DNA from: Arthrobacter sp. U41
GTDB taxonomy: Bacteria; Actinomycetota; Actinomycetes; Actinomycetales; Micrococcaceae
NCBI RefSeq assembly: GCF_007679325.1
Contig: NZ_VEGI01000003.1
Span: 62,001 to 126,000 of the forward strand
Direction: 5' to 3'
DNA: 64,000 nt
The translations under genes and the position numbers were made by a program. Under the pieces are notes generated by a model. It did not search any database and had not been told where the DNA came from. It saw only the letters and a list, made by a program, of their open reading frames with translations. Below are positions 54,495 to 64,000 of this stretch, one piece after another; position 1 is the stretch's first letter; each line of letters begins with the position of its first letter.

Positions 54495-54557
54495 CAACGC
54501 GGAGTCACTTCCGGCCCGTGCGGGGCACCGGAATGGGCCGGAAGTGACCCCGCGTTG
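54495..54557. repeat. 63-bp palindromic intergenic repeat, copy 3
   Basis: CAACGCGGAGTCACTTCC with GGCCC on the left pairs with GGGCC plus GGAAGTGACCCCGCGTTG on the right, a 23-bp stem with one mismatch. It lies between the TPR and ABM genes. Confidence 0.9.
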
Positions 54558-54608
54558 GGTTGTTGCAAGAATGGAACACCGTCCCGCCACATTGAAAGGC
54601 ACTTTTCC

Positions 54609-54929
54609 ATGATCTTCATCGTCGTCAAATTCAAGGTCAAGCCCGACTGGTCAGAGCGCTGGCTCGGTTTGGTGGAGGACTTTACCCAGGCCACCCGGCA
54701 GGAACCCGGCAACCTCTGGTTCGACTGGTCCCGCAGCGTGGAGGACCCCAACGAGTTCGTCCTCGTCGAGGCCTTCAAAGACGACGCCGCCGGGGACCAT
54801 GTCAACAGCGCCCACTTCAAACAGGCTATGGCGGACATGCCCAAGGCACTGGCGGAGACTCCCCGGATCATCAGCCGCCAGCTCGACGGCGAAGGCTGGG
54901 ACCGGATGGGCGAACTCACCATCGCCTAG
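54609..54929 (+). CDS. Antibiotic biosynthesis monooxygenase-domain protein
   Basis: A 106-residue ABM-family dimeric barrel: MIFIVVKFKVKPDWSERWLG, QEPGNLWFDWSRSVEDPNEF and VLVEAFKDDAAGDHVNSAHF. It may be a quinol monooxygenase (YgiN-like) or a detoxifying protein. A DUF503 gene follows after 24 bp. Confidence 0.9.
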   Translation: MIFIVVKFKVKPDWSERWLGLVEDFTQATRQEPGNLWFDWSRSVEDPNEFVLVEAFKDDAAGDHVNSAHFKQAMADMPKALAETPRIISRQLDGEGWDRMGELTIA

Positions 54930-54953
54930 GGTCGTCCCGGGAAGGAGCGTGCC

Positions 54954-55247
54954 ATGTGGATCGGCTGGATTGAATTCGATGTCCTCCTCGGCGATGTCCA
55001 CAGCCTGAAGGAGAAACGCTCCGTGGTGCGACCGGTGCTCGCCGAGCTTAAGCGCCGCTTCGACGTCTCTGTGATCGAGGCCGGCCTGCACGACCAGTAC
55101 CGCCGCACCGTCATTGGCGTCGGGTTGGTCGCGGCGGACCGGGCACACCTGATCGAGGTGTTGGCCGCCGTCGAACGCTTTGTCGCGGCGCGGCCGGAAC
55201 TGGAACTGCTCAGCGCCCGTCAACGCGAACTCCGCAGCGACGACTGA
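54954..55247 (+). CDS. DUF503 family protein
   Basis: A 97-residue protein with MWIGWIEFDVLLGDVHSLKE, KRSVVRPVLAELKRRFDVSV and EAGLHDQYRRTVIGVGLVAA, matching DUF503 (YlxP-like), a family sometimes near ribosome-maturation genes. A 63-bp repeat begins 3 bp after the stop. Confidence 0.88.
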   Translation: MWIGWIEFDVLLGDVHSLKEKRSVVRPVLAELKRRFDVSVIEAGLHDQYRRTVIGVGLVAADRAHLIEVLAAVERFVAARPELELLSARQRELRSDD

Positions 55248-55250
55248 AAA

Positions 55251-55313
55251 CAACGCGGGGTCACTTATCGCCCATCCCGAGGGGATTTATGCGCGATAGG
55301 TGGCCCCGCGTCG
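55251..55313. repeat. 63-bp palindromic intergenic repeat, copy 4
   Basis: CAACGCGGGGTCACTTATCG and CGATAGGTGGCCCCGCGTCG form the outer stem; ATCCC/GGGAT an inner stem. It separates the DUF503 gene from the convergent purL gene. Confidence 0.85.
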
Positions 55314-55328
55314 TCTGGGGTGTGGCGG

Positions 55329-57668
55329 TTAGCCGAAGTACTTCGGCAGGGTGGCCTCGTGGGCTTCGCGGAGCGCGTCGAGGTTCATGGTCTCGACGCC
55401 GTTGATCTCCAGCGTTCCGCCCTCGGCGTCCACAACGCCGATCCGGAGGTGCGCGAAGCCGCGGGCGGTGCACATGTCCTTGAAACGGATCTCCTCGGAA
55501 CGGGGCACGGCCACGATGGCCCGGCCCTGCGTCTCGGAGAACAGCGCCGTGAACAGGTCCACCCCGTCGCGGTCCAGGACGTCCTGGAGCGCGATCCGGG
55601 CACCCACACCGTAACGCAGCGAGGACTCCACGAGGGCCGCCGCGAGGCCGCCTTCGGAGAGGTCGTGCGCGGAATCCACCATGCCGTCGCGTGAGGCGTT
55701 GATCAGGATCTCGCCCAGCTCGCGTTCGGCGGCGAGGTCAACCTTGGGCGGCAGGCCGCCAAGGTGTCCGCGCATGTTGGACCATTCCGAGCCGTCCAGT
55801 TCCGCCGCGGTGGTGCCGAGCAGGTAGATGGCCTGGCCGTCTTCCTTCCAGCCCGACGGCGTGCGGCGCGCGACGTCGTCGAACTTGCCGAGCACGGCCA
55901 CCACGGGGGAGGGGTGGATGGGCGTGGTGCCGGTCTGGTTGTACAGCGAGACGTTGCCGCCGGTGACGGGGATGCCCAGCACCATGCAGGCGTCCGACAG
56001 GCCGCGGATGGCTTCGGCCAGCTGCCACATCACGTCCGGGTCCTCGGGGGAGCCGAAATTCAGGCAGTCGCTGACGGCCATCGGCACGGCGCCGGAGGTG
56101 GCGACGTTGCGGTACGCCTCGGCGAGCGCCAGCTGCGCGCCGTGGTACGGATCGAGGTAGGTGTAGCGGCCGTTGGCGTCGGTGGCGAGGGCCACGCCCA
56201 GGCCGGTTTCCTCGTCCACCCGGACCACGCCGGCGTCGTCCGGGAACGCCATGGCGGTGTTGCCGCCGACGTAGCGGTCGTACTGGTTGGTGATCCAGGA
56301 CTTGCTGCACATGTTCGGTGAGGCGACGAGCTCGGTGATGGCGGCGGCCAGCTCCGCGGGGGCGGAGGGGCGGCCGGCGTCCTGCACAGAGCCGGTGAAG
56401 GCATCGGCCTGCACGGCGTCCTGCCACTCGGGGCGCGCGTACGGGCGGTCGTACACCGGACCGTCATGGGCGACGGTGCGCGGGTCGACGTCGACGATGA
56501 CCTCGCCTTCCCAGGTGATGATGAGGCGGCCGGTATCGGTGACCTCGCCCAGCCAGGAGTATTCGACGGCCCACTTGTCCATCACCGCTTCGAACGCGGC
56601 AATGTTTTCCGGGGTGACGACGGCCATCATGCGTTCCTGCGACTCGGACATCAGGATTTCGCCCGGGGTCAGGGTGGGGTCGCGGAGCAGGACGGAGGTC
56701 AGCTCGACTTCCATGCCGCCGTCGCCGTTGGAGGCAAGCTCGGAGGTGGCGCAGGAGATGCCGGCGGCCCCGAGGTCCTGGATGCCCTCAACCAGGGAAC
56801 CCTTGAACAGCTCGAGGCAGCATTCGATCAGGACCTTCTCGGCGAAGGGGTCGCCCACCTGGACGGCGGGGCGTTTGGACGGCTTGCTGTCATCGAACGA
56901 CTCGGAGGCCAGCACGGAGGCGCCGCCGATGCCGTCGCCGCCGGTGCGGGCGCCGAACAGCACCACCTTGTTGCCCTTGCCGGAGGCGTTGGCGAGGCGG
57001 ATGTCCTCGTGCCGCATGACGCCGACCGCGAGGGCGTTGACCAGCGGGTTGCCCTGGTATACCGAGTCGAAGACCATTTCGCCGCCGATGTTCGGCAGGC
57101 CAAGGGAGTTGCCGTAGCCGCCGATGCCGGCCACGGCGCCGTGCATAACGCGGGCCGTGTCCGGGTGGTCGATGGCGCCGAAGCGCAGCGGATCCATCAC
57201 GGCCACCGGGCGGGCGCCCATGGAGATGATGTCGCGGACAATACCGCCGATGCCGGTGGCCGCACCCTGGTAGGGCTCCACGAACGACGGCGAGTTGTGG
57301 GACTCGATCTTGAACGTCACGGCCCAGCCGTCGCCCAGGTTGGTGACGCCGGCGTTCTCGCCGATGCCCACCAGCATGTCCTTCTTCATCTCGTCGGTGA
57401 CCTTGTCGCCGAACTGGCGCAGGTGGTTCTTCGAGGATTTGTAGGAGCAGTGCTCGCTCCACATCACGGAGTACATGGCGAGCTCGGCGCCGGTGGGGCG
57501 CCGGCCCAGGACCTTGACCACCTCGTCGAACTCGTTCTGCTTCAGTCCCAGCTCGGCCCAGGGGAGTTCGACGTCCGGGGTCCTGGCCGCGTTCTCGACG
57601 GTGTCGATGTTGAACTTCTTGGTCTCGGTGGCGGTGCCGGCCGTCCGGCCCGCTGACGTCTCCGTCAT
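55329..57668 (-). CDS. purL: Phosphoribosylformylglycinamidine synthase subunit PurL
   Basis: A 779-residue synthetase subunit that, with PurQ and PurS, converts FGAR to [64 protein letters not shown] and [17 protein letters not shown] are conserved. The N-terminus starts [11 protein letters not shown] at 57668, overlapping the purQ stop (ATGA). A longer upstream frame is shadow of purQ. Confidence 0.97.
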   Translation of the reverse strand: MTETSAGRTAGTATETKKFNIDTVENAARTPDVELPWAELGLKQNEFDEVVKVLGRRPTGAELAMYSVMWSEHCSYKSSKNHLRQFGDKVTDEMKKDMLVGIGENAGVTNLGDGWAVTFKIESHNSPSFVEPYQGAATGIGGIVRDIISMGARPVAVMDPLRFGAIDHPDTARVMHGAVAGIGGYGNSLGLPNIGGEMVFDSVYQGNPLVNALAVGVMRHEDIRLANASGKGNKVVLFGARTGGDGIGGASVLASESFDDSKPSKRPAVQVGDPFAEKVLIECCLELFKGSLVEGIQDLGAAGISCATSELASNGDGGMEVELTSVLLRDPTLTPGEILMSESQERMMAVVTPENIAAFEAVMDKWAVEYSWLGEVTDTGRLIITWEGEVIVDVDPRTVAHDGPVYDRPYARPEWQDAVQADAFTGSVQDAGRPSAPAELAAAITELVASPNMCSKSWITNQYDRYVGGNTAMAFPDDAGVVRVDEETGLGVALATDANGRYTYLDPYHGAQLALAEAYRNVATSGAVPMAVSDCLNFGSPEDPDVMWQLAEAIRGLSDACMVLGIPVTGGNVSLYNQTGTTPIHPSPVVAVLGKFDDVARRTPSGWKEDGQAIYLLGTTAAELDGSEWSNMRGHLGGLPPKVDLAAERELGEILINASRDGMVDSAHDLSEGGLAAALVESSLRYGVGARIALQDVLDRDGVDLFTALFSETQGRAIVAVPRSEEIRFKDMCTARGFAHLRIGVVDAEGGTLEINGVETMNLDALREAHEATLPKYFG

Positions 57669-58435
57669 TTGTTGTCTCCCACGATCTTGTTCAGGACAGA
57701 GGTGAAGAAGCCGAGGCCCTCGGTGCCGGAGCCGTCCTCCGGGCCGAAACCTGCCTCCACGGCGTGCTCCGGGTGCGGCATGAGACCCACCACGTTGCCG
57801 GCGGCGTTGGCGATGCCGGCGATGTCGCGGCGCGAGCCGTTCGGGTTCCACCCGACGTAGCGGAACACCACGCGGCCCTCCGCCTCCAGTGCGTCCAGCG
57901 TCTTCTCGTCCGCGATGTACTGGCCGTCCTGGTTCTTCAGCGGCACCGTGATTTCCTGGCCGGCGGCGTAGTCCCCGGTCCAGGCGGTGGTGTTGTTCTC
58001 CACCCGCAGGACCTGGTCGCGGCACATGAACTTCAAGTGGTCGTTCTTGATCATGGAGCCGGGAAGCAGGTGCGATTCGGTGAGGATCTGGAAACCGTTG
58101 CAGATGCCCAGCACCGGCAGCCTGGCGTCCGAGTTGGCGGCGTCGATGATCTTGGACATCAGCGGCGCGAACCGGGAGATCGCCCCCGCGCGGAGGTAGT
58201 CGCCGTAGGAGAAACCGCCGGGAATGACGACGGCGTCGACGTCACCGAGCGTGGTGTCCGCGTGCCAGAGTGCCACCGGCGTGGCGCCGGCCAGACGCAC
58301 GGCGCGGACGGCGTCGCGGTCGTCCAGGGTGCCGGGGAAGGTGACGACGCCGATCTTCGCACCAGTGAGCTGGCGAATATCAGAACCGTGGGCGGCGACG
58401 GCGACTGCCTCGCCGATCAGGGGGAGTTCAGTCAT
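57665..58435 (-). CDS. purQ: Phosphoribosylformylglycinamidine synthase subunit PurQ
   Basis: A 256-residue glutamine amidotransferase. [20 protein letters not shown] and the nucleophile [19 protein letters not shown] are typical; the His and Glu of the triad are in [14 protein letters not shown]. An N-terminal extension of about 25 residues precedes the usual start, so MTELP may be too long. It lies 1 bp after purS. Confidence 0.96.
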   Translation of the reverse strand: MTELPLIGEAVAVAAHGSDIRQLTGAKIGVVTFPGTLDDRDAVRAVRLAGATPVALWHADTTLGDVDAVVIPGGFSYGDYLRAGAISRFAPLMSKIIDAANSDARLPVLGICNGFQILTESHLLPGSMIKNDHLKFMCRDQVLRVENNTTAWTGDYAAGQEITVPLKNQDGQYIADEKTLDALEAEGRVVFRYVGWNPNGSRRDIAGIANAAGNVVGLMPHPEHAVEAGFGPEDGSGTEGLGFFTSVLNKIVGDNK

Positions 58436-58436
58436 G

Positions 58437-58688
58437 TCAGGCCTCGACGACCTCGACGTTGACGACGTCCTCGATGACCGGGTTGGACAGGAGGGTCTCG
58501 GCGGCGTTCCGGGCCTGGGCCAGGATCTCCTCGGTCACCTCGCCGTCGACGGTGAGTTCAAAGCGCTTGCCCTGGCGGACGGCGCTAAACGCGGTGAAGC
58601 CCAGCCGGGGGAGTGCACCCACGATGGCCTTTCCCTGCGGGTCGAGAATCTCGGGCTTGGGCATGACGTCGACAACGATCCGGGGCAT
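58437..58688 (-). CDS. purS: Phosphoribosylformylglycinamidine synthase subunit PurS
   Basis: An 83-residue Pur[21 protein letters not shown], then [19 protein letters not shown] and [18 protein letters not shown]. It bridges PurL and PurQ and passes ammonia. I start at MPRIVVD (58688); the upstream ATG at 58712 is not conserved. A TAGAAT -10-like element lies at 58819-58824. Confidence 0.95.
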   Translation of the reverse strand: MPRIVVDVMPKPEILDPQGKAIVGALPRLGFTAFSAVRQGKRFELTVDGEVTEEILAQARNAAETLLSNPVIEDVVNVEVVEA

Positions 58689-58987
58689 CCGGCAACTCCT
58701 GTGCGTGAGCATTGGGTAAGGGCGCAGCGGAGTGATGCCGTCTCACGCCGGTCCGCTGTGTGGTGAGGACTGCTTGATGAACACAGCGTAAAAGGGCGCT
58801 CCGCGAGCTTGCATGCCTATTCTACCGGCCCCGGCGCGTCCGGCCGCATCCGGCCGGGAGTGTGAACGCTGTCCGCCCGTCTCCCGGCGCGGCCGTCCGG
58901 CAGCGAGCCCGGCCAAACGTCGCTGGCATGCGGATGGCCTGCGACGACGCTATGGTCACCCCGGTGGCCCGTCAGTAGCATGTGCTT

Positions 58988-59173
58988 ATGGCTGAGAAAT
59001 CAAAATCCGTGCTTCTGCCCGTTGTTGCCGCCGCCGTTTTTGCGGGCCTGGGGCGGATGGTCCTGCAGAAGATCAAGGCGGACCGAAAGGCCAGGGAAAG
59101 CAACGTGGCCGGTCCGCTCGATGAGAAGACCCGTGCCTGGATCAGCGAAGTTGTCAGGACGCCACGCCGGTAG
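58988..59173 (+). CDS. Small single-span membrane protein
   Basis: A 61-residue protein, MAEKSKSVLLPVVAAAVFAG LGRMV..., with one transmembrane segment (about residues 8-27) and a basic C-terminus. GTG at 58982 is an alternative start. No family recognised; codon use and the Lys/Arg tail look genuine. It is divergent from purS. Confidence 0.55.
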   Translation: MAEKSKSVLLPVVAAAVFAGLGRMVLQKIKADRKARESNVAGPLDEKTRAWISEVVRTPRR

Positions 59174-59520
59174 CGCCCCGGTTGCCGGTTGTCGTTCCGC
59201 CGGTGCTCACACCGCCGGTACCCGCTCCGCCCGACGGCCCGGAGCCGGGCGGCGTGCGGCGCCCCTCCAGCGTGCGCCGGCGCTGCCCTCCGCGGGCAGT
59301 CTGCGCCCTCCGGCGCCGCCGGTTCCCGGAGTTCTGTCGAAGTGTGTGACAAATTTTGATTTCTTCTTTGTGGCCTATGTCATATCTGGCTCTCAGTCTG
59401 TACTGTATGAATCGGCTGGTATCCGTCGGGGCCGTGAGAGTCTCAGCTCTTTTCCCTCCTGCCAGTCCTTTGACCCGGCAGCAACGTCGGGACCGTTCCT
59501 TATGAAAGGTTCAACCACAC
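59174..59520. other. 347-bp intergenic region before the subtilase
   Basis: The left half is GC-rich with several short CCGG-type inverted repeats, including GCCCGG-AG-CCGGGC (59237-59250), possibly the small gene's terminator. The right half (about 59341-59440) is AT-rich for this genome and probably carries the subtilase promoter. GAAAGG lies 11 nt before the GTG start. Confidence 0.5.
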
Positions 59521-62500
59521 GTGAAATCACCAGGAAAGAGCTTCCTTCGAAGCGGGGGACTCCGGAGGGCCGTGGCACTGACCCTGGGCTTGCCGGTTCT
59601 CTTGTCAACAGTTGCGATTGCGCCCGCCACCGCGGCGCCGTCGCAGGGATCCACCGTTGCGGGAATTGCCCAGAAGAATCTGGATCCAAAGAGCTACCCG
59701 GACGGACGGTACATCGTGCTGCTCGCCGAAAAGCCGGCGGCAAGCTACGAAGGCAGCACGGCAGGTTTTCCGGCCACTAAGCCGGCGAAAGGCAAGAAGC
59801 TTGACACCGGGAAGGCCGAGGTCAAGAAGTACCGGGCCCACTTGGAGAAAAAGCAGGCTGACGTCGCAGGCCAGCAGAGTGTCAAGATCCAGCGGCAGTA
59901 CTCCGCCGCGGTCAACGGCTTCAGCGCCACCCTCACCACAGACCAGGCGATCAAGCTAGCCAAGGATCCCAGCGTCCTGGCGGTTGCCCCCGACACCGAG
60001 AACGCCCCGGATTACTCCAGCACCGATTTCCTCAAGCTCAGCGGTAAAAACGGTACCTGGAACACCAAATTCGGTGGCCAGGACGGCGCCGGCAAGGGCG
60101 TCGTCGTCGGTGTTATTGACACCGGCTACACCCCGTCCAGCCCCTTCTTCAAAGGCGAAGAAGTCAAGCCCCTCGTAGGCAAGCCGGTCGTCGGTGTGCC
60201 CTACAAGACCGCCGACGGCAAGATCGCGATGCTCAAGTCTGACGGCGACACCTTCATCGGTGAGTGCCAGACGGGCCAGGACTTTGACGGTTCGGCCTGT
60301 AACTCCAAGGTCCTCAGCGCGCACTACTTCGCCGAAGATTTCCTTGACTACGTCCCCCCTGCCAACCGTGCCCCGCAGGAACTGCTGTCGCCGGTCGACG
60401 TCGACAGCCACGGCACCCACACCGGAAGCACCGCCGTGGGCAACCCCGGCGTCGAGACTTTCGTTGACGGACGCAGCTTCGGCCTGACCAGCGGCATCGC
60501 GCCCGCCGCCAAGCTCTCCGTCTACAAGGTCTGCTGGGAAGACACCGACCCCAACACCGGCGGCTGCTACAGCTCCGCGTCGGTTGCCGCCGTCGAGCAG
60601 GCCATGGAGGACGGCGTTGACGTCCTGAACTACTCCATCTCCGGCTCAACGACGTCCGTTATCGACCCCGTCTCGGTGGCCTTCCTCAATGCCGCCTCCG
60701 CAGGGATCTTCGTCGCGGCGTCGGCCGGGAACTCCGGTCCGACGGCCAGCACGGTCAACCACGGCGGCCCCTGGGTCACCACGGTCGCGGCCAGCAGCTT
60801 CTCCCAGGAGCTGCAGGGCACCATTGAATTCGCTGACGGCACCAAGTTCCGCGGCGCCAGCATCATGAACAAAGAGGTCAAGGGCGCCGGCGTAGTCCTG
60901 GCGGCCAACGCGGCCGCCGCAGCCGGCAACCCGAACGCGGCACTCTGCGGCCCGGACACCCTGGACCCCGCCAAGGTCGCGGGCAAGGTGGTTGTGTGTG
61001 ACCGTGGCGTCTTCGACCGCGTCGCCAAGAGCGCCGAAGTCAAGCGCGGCGGCGGCGTCGGCATGATCCTGGTGAACCTGAGCAGCTCTTCGCTGGACAC
61101 GGACAAGCACGCCGTCCCGACCGTCCACGTGAACCCGCCGGCCACCGAAGCCATCAAGGCCAAGGTCGCCGCTGCCCCGGGCACCACCGTTTCGCTGGTC
61201 AACAAGGACACCACCGGGCTGCCCCTCGAGGCCCAGCCGCAGATTGCCGGGTTCTCCTCCCGCGGGCCGCTGCTGGCCACCGGGTCCGACCTGCTGAAGC
61301 CTGACGTAGCCGCCCCCGGCGTTGCTGTCCTCGCCGGTGTCTCACCGATCGGCACCGGGGGGGACGAGTTCGGCTTCATGTCCGGCACCTCCATGGCTGC
61401 ACCGCACGTAGCCGGCTTCGGCGCGCTGCTCCTGGGCAAGAACCCCAACTGGTCACCGGCGACCGTCAAGTCCGCCATGATGACGACGGCGGGAGCCGTT
61501 GTTAACGCCGACGGTTCCAAGAACACCGACGTCCACGCCACGGGCGCGGGCCAGGTGGATCCGGCACGCATGGTGGATCCGGGCCTCGTCTACGACGCGA
61601 ACCTCGGCGATTGGCTGAAGTTCATCCAGGGTACCGGCGTGGACCTCGGACTGCCCTCCAGCACGCTCCCGCGGGACATGAACGTCGCGTCCTTCTCGCT
61701 GGGCAACCTCACCGGCAAGATCCAGGTCACCCGCACGGTCACCGCCCTGACCCCGGGTGTCTACAAGGTCAAGGCCAACGTGCCCGGAATCCAGGTGAAC
61801 GTGGCTCCCGCAGCCCTGAACTTCAAGGCTGCCGGCGAGAAGAAAACCTTCAAGGTGACCTTCGAGAACAAGAGCGCTGCCCTGGGCAAGTTCGCCATGG
61901 GTTCACTGAGCTGGCAGGGTGCAGGGAAGACCGTCACCTCGCCCATCGCAGTCCGCCCCCAGTCCGCAGTGGCCGCCAAGGACATCTTCTTCACTTCGGA
62001 GTCCGGCACAGGCTCAGGCGACATCAACGTGGTCTCGGGCACGGACAAGCCGATCGCCATGACGTTCGACGGACTGTCCAAAGCGGACTCCTCCGAAGCG
62101 GAATTGATCCCGGGTCCGTTCGCAGGCCGTGCCGACGCATCGACCTTCGTCAAGACGGTCAAGGTCCCGGCCGGTGCTCCGCTGGCCAAGTTCTCGGTCA
62201 TCTCCTCGGACCCGAACGCGGACTTCGACATGTGGGTGGTCACCCCCCGGGGTGTCGAACAGGTCGCCACGGCATCAGCCAGCGAGTCGCTGTCGATCTC
62301 AAACCCCGCCGCAGGCTCGTACACGATCTACGCGAACCTGTACTCCAGCCCGGACGGCAAGGCCCGCAAGGCCTCCGTGGACGCGGCTGTCCTCGGCGCC
62401 AACGAGAACAATGCGACGCTGAACCCCAACCCGCTGGTGCTGCCCAACGGGGAATCAGGCAAGGTCACGCTGAACTGGACCGGTCTCCAGGCCGGCTCCT

Positions 62501-62661
62501 ACATCGGGCGGGTCACCTTCGCCGGAGCCAGCGAACCGACGTTCGTGAGTGTTCTGGTCAACGGTGCCGGCGAAACTGCTGTGGCACCCGCCCCTGAAGG
62601 CTCGGCCGAACAGTCCAAGTTCCAGGCACCGGAGCTGGACCGCCCGGACAGCGCCCTCTAG
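59521..62661 (+). CDS. Secreted subtilisin-family serine protease
   Basis: A 1046-residue exported protease. Signal peptide 1-38; inhibitor I9 propeptide about 65-150; S8 catalytic domain with Asp200 (VGVIDTGYTP), His297 (DSHGTHTGST) and Ser624 (GTSMAAPHVAG); a PA insert at about 458-562 (VVVCDRGVFDRVAKSAEVKR); C-terminal fibronectin-like region (about 700-1046). The start is GTG. It resembles plant cucumisin-like subtilases in layout. It probably degrades extracellular protein. A strong terminator follows. Confidence 0.95.
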   Translation: MKSPGKSFLRSGGLRRAVALTLGLPVLLSTVAIAPATAAPSQGSTVAGIAQKNLDPKSYPDGRYIVLLAEKPAASYEGSTAGFPATKPAKGKKLDTGKAEVKKYRAHLEKKQADVAGQQSVKIQRQYSAAVNGFSATLTTDQAIKLAKDPSVLAVAPDTENAPDYSSTDFLKLSGKNGTWNTKFGGQDGAGKGVVVGVIDTGYTPSSPFFKGEEVKPLVGKPVVGVPYKTADGKIAMLKSDGDTFIGECQTGQDFDGSACNSKVLSAHYFAEDFLDYVPPANRAPQELLSPVDVDSHGTHTGSTAVGNPGVETFVDGRSFGLTSGIAPAAKLSVYKVCWEDTDPNTGGCYSSASVAAVEQAMEDGVDVLNYSISGSTTSVIDPVSVAFLNAASAGIFVAASAGNSGPTASTVNHGGPWVTTVAASSFSQELQGTIEFADGTKFRGASIMNKEVKGAGVVLAANAAAAAGNPNAALCGPDTLDPAKVAGKVVVCDRGVFDRVAKSAEVKRGGGVGMILVNLSSSSLDTDKHAVPTVHVNPPATEAIKAKVAAAPGTTVSLVNKDTTGLPLEAQPQIAGFSSRGPLLATGSDLLKPDVAAPGVAVLAGVSPIGTGGDEFGFMSGTSMAAPHVAGFGALLLGKNPNWSPATVKSAMMTTAGAVVNADGSKNTDVHATGAGQVDPARMVDPGLVYDANLGDWLKFIQGTGVDLGLPSSTLPRDMNVASFSLGNLTGKIQVTRTVTALTPGVYKVKANVPGIQVNVAPAALNFKAAGEKKTFKVTFENKSAALGKFAMGSLSWQGAGKTVTSPIAVRPQSAVAAKDIFFTSESGTGSGDINVVSGTDKPIAMTFDGLSKADSSEAELIPGPFAGRADASTFVKTVKVPAGAPLAKFSVISSDPNADFDMWVVTPRGVEQVATASASESLSISNPAAGSYTIYANLYSSPDGKARKASVDAAVLGANENNATLNPNPLVLPNGESGKVTLNWTGLQAGSYIGRVTFAGASEPTFVSVLVNGAGETAVAPAPEGSAEQSKFQAPELDRPDSAL

Positions 62662-62695
62662 GCGCAGTACCCAGCTCCTCACAGCACCAACAAAA

Positions 62696-62729
62696 GCAAC
62701 GGCCGGCGGTGGAAACCGCCGGCCGTTGC
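62696..62729 (+). terminator. Strong terminator after the subtilase
   Basis: GCAACGGCCGGCGGT, loop GGAA, ACCGCCGGCCGTTGC: a perfect 15-bp stem, 35 bp after the stop, also serving the convergent gene at 62750. Confidence 0.85.
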
Positions 62730-62749
62730 CGTTTAACTCTGCTGCCGTC

Positions 62750-63121
62750 CTAGACCGCGCCGGTGGAACCTGCCACCCCGCCCAGCAACGGCGCCATGGT
62801 GCGCCAGCGGGCGATCTCGCAACCGTCGGTGCGGCTGAACTGGCTGTTGACTTCCCGGCCCTGGAACCAGCCGGTCACCACGGCCTCCTGCGGACCTCCA
62901 TACTGTTGGGTGCACAGCTTCGGTGGTCCGGGCTTGGGGAAAAAGATGTCCTCCCCGTGCCGGCTGACCGCCTCGAGGGCGGCCGGCGGATCCGGCAGCG
63001 TGCACCCTTCTGCGAGGGCGCCGCCGCTGGCCGTCAGCCGGAAGATATATTCCGGAGCGCCGGGGGCCTCCGTCAGGCGGATGGTGAGATCAATTTCGTC
63101 GGGGCCGTAGCTGTCTGTCAT
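62750..63121 (-). CDS. Hypothetical protein
   Basis: A 123-residue protein, MTDSYGPDEIDLTIRLTEAP, with beta-rich blocks such as EYIFRLTASGGALAEGCTLP and KLCTQQYGGPQEAVVTGWF. The start overlaps the stop of the upstream gene (ATGA). The family is unknown. A longer frame to 63304 is shadow of that gene. It is translationally coupled to its neighbour and may share its role. Confidence 0.65.
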   Translation of the reverse strand: MTDSYGPDEIDLTIRLTEAPGAPEYIFRLTASGGALAEGCTLPDPPAALEAVSRHGEDIFFPKPGPPKLCTQQYGGPQEAVVTGWFQGREVNSQFSRTDGCEIARWRTMAPLLGGVAGSTGAV

Positions 63122-64000
63122 TGCGGTCCTTCCATGCTGTCGGGAGCAGCGGCCGGGCCGGACGCCGCCGCCTGGAGCCAGGGTGTGAGTTCCTGCAGCA
63201 GCCGCTGCCGCAGTTCCTGTGATTCGGCGGAAAAAGCCCGCTGGTACTCGACGTACTCGGCTTTGCCTTCGGGCGTCTCGATCAGGATGGCGGGATAGCC
63301 CCACTCATTCAAGTCATAGGGGGACGCCTGCATATCCATGGCCCGGATGCGCCAGGAGAGCTCAAAGCAGTCCATCACCAGCTCGCTGGGGAGCAGCGGC
63401 GCGAGCTTATAGGCCCACTTGTACAGGTCCATGTTCGCGTGCAGGCACCCCGGCTGTTCCATGGTCCGCTGGGTTTCCCGGCTAGGCTCCAGGCTGTTCA
63501 GCGGTACGGCGTCCGGCGTGTAGAACCGGAAGGCATCGAAATGCGAGCAGCGGATCCGGTTCTCCTCGACCACCTGGTCGGTCCGTTCGGCGCCGAGCCG
63601 CAGCTGGAGGTACTCGTGCCGGAGCTCGAACTTGTCCTGCCGGTAGACCATGGCCCATTCGTGCAGCCCGAAGCAGCCGAACTGGGCGGGCCGTGCCGCC
63701 GTCCCGGCGAGGATGATCCCGGCGAACTGTAGGGCCTCCCGGCGGTCGCGCACGAACGTTTCGACGTCGACCGTGACGGCCGTGGCGCCGGGCGGCAACC
63801 CGACGGCGGCGAGTTCGCCGTTGTCGGGCATGCGGTAATGCTTCCAGCCGGCGCGCTCCGCAGCGGCGGCACCGGAGAGCACGACGCCGGCACCGGGGTG
63901 CCAGCGCATCAGCTGGCCCGGTTTCTGGGTGTAGTACGTGAAGAGGAAGTCCTCGACCGGGTGCTTCTTGCCCGCCGACCGGCGCGCGAGGTAAGGGTCC
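63118..64000 (-). CDS. Hypothetical protein, annotated elsewhere as 3-methyladenine-glycosylase-like (5' end outside window)
   Basis: The frame is open from the right edge; residues KKHPVEDFLFTYYTQKPGQL precede MRWHPGAGVVLSG, so the true start is beyond 64000. HEWAMVYRQDKFELRHEYLQ, EQPGCLHANMDLYKWAYKL and DLNEWGYPAILIETPEGKAE are distinctive. Similar actinobacterial proteins are often labelled 3-methyladenine DNA glycosylase, but I see no helix-hairpin-helix motif, so the label is doubtful. Overlaps the next gene by ATGA. Confidence 0.6.
   Translation of the reverse strand, partial: DPYLARRSAGKKHPVEDFLFTYYTQKPGQLMRWHPGAGVVLSGAAAAERAGWKHYRMPDNGELAAVGLPPGATAVTVDVETFVRDRREALQFAGIILAGTAARPAQFGCFGLHEWAMVYRQDKFELRHEYLQLRLGAERTDQVVEENRIRCSHFDAFRFYTPDAVPLNSLEPSRETQRTMEQPGCLHANMDLYKWAYKLAPLLPSELVMDCFELSWRIRAMDMQASPYDLNEWGYPAILIETPEGKAEYVEYQRAFSAESQELRQRLLQELTPWLQAAASGPAAAPDSMEGPQ

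Overview
The window is a 64 kb piece of a high-GC actinobacterial chromosome, most like Arthrobacter/Pseudarthrobacter (Micrococcaceae). The reasons are purS-purQ-purL with ATGA overlaps, class II fructose-bisphosphate aldolase followed by a DUF3151 gene, PucR, IclR and GAF-ANTAR regulators, frequent GTG/TTG starts, and many GTGA/ATGA start-stop overlaps. This genus assignment is an inference; no rRNA or tRNA gene was seen. No integrase, transposase or prophage module was seen either, so this looks like ordinary chromosome with accessory catabolic patches.

Layout. 1-1.5 kb: 5' part of a kdp potassium-ATPase operon (kdpA, kdpF and an extra 39-residue membrane peptide) and a cold-shock gene. 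1.6-9.5 kb: single genes (glycosyltransferase, hydrolases, one esterase broken by a frameshift, a rifampin-phosphotransferase/PEP-synthase-like enzyme, methyltransferase, zinc alcohol dehydrogenase). 9.7-19.5 kb: a catabolic block with hydroxyacyl-CoA dehydrogenase, SDR, acyl-CoA ligase, MHS-type importer, PucR regulator, thiolase, two-subunit 3-oxoacid CoA-transferase and IclR regulator. 19.6-22.6 kb: nadE, FAD monooxygenase and a RibD/DHFR-like reductase. 22.6-28.1 kb: a tightly overlapped operon of acetyl-CoA-synthetase-like ligase, E1 alpha, E1 beta, an E2 with two subunit-binding domains, and a dedicated acyl carrier protein.

28.3-41.7 kb: mostly core genes (pyrE, GAF-ANTAR, STAS-like, HAD phosphatase, TrmH-type methyltransferase, fba, DUF3151, TspO-like, secreted PLD-like protein, UDG-like, purA) and an ACC deaminase (acdS) preceded by a perfect palindrome. 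41.7-43.9 kb: an ECF sigma module with an exported Pro-Ala-Val repeat protein, the sigma factor and a membrane anti-sigma-like protein, led by tandem C-rich-loop stem-loops.

44-52.2 kb: a sulfur-scavenging operon read leftwards from an S-box (SAM-binding) riboswitch: ABC transporter ssuBAC, an acetyl-CoA synthetase, an SfnG-type dimethylsulfone monooxygenase, O-acetylhomoserine sulfhydrylase and a CoA-binding protein. 52.4-55.3 kb: small conserved proteins. 55.3-58.7 kb: purSQL. 59.5-62.7 kb: a large secreted subtilase. The right end holds two overlapping hypothetical genes, one cut by the edge.

Two dispersed repeat families stand out: a 63-bp palindromic element (four copies plus one 13-bp half copy, all just after coding regions) and a 57-bp unit that is tandem in one intergenic region and also sits in frame inside the acetyl-CoA synthetase gene.
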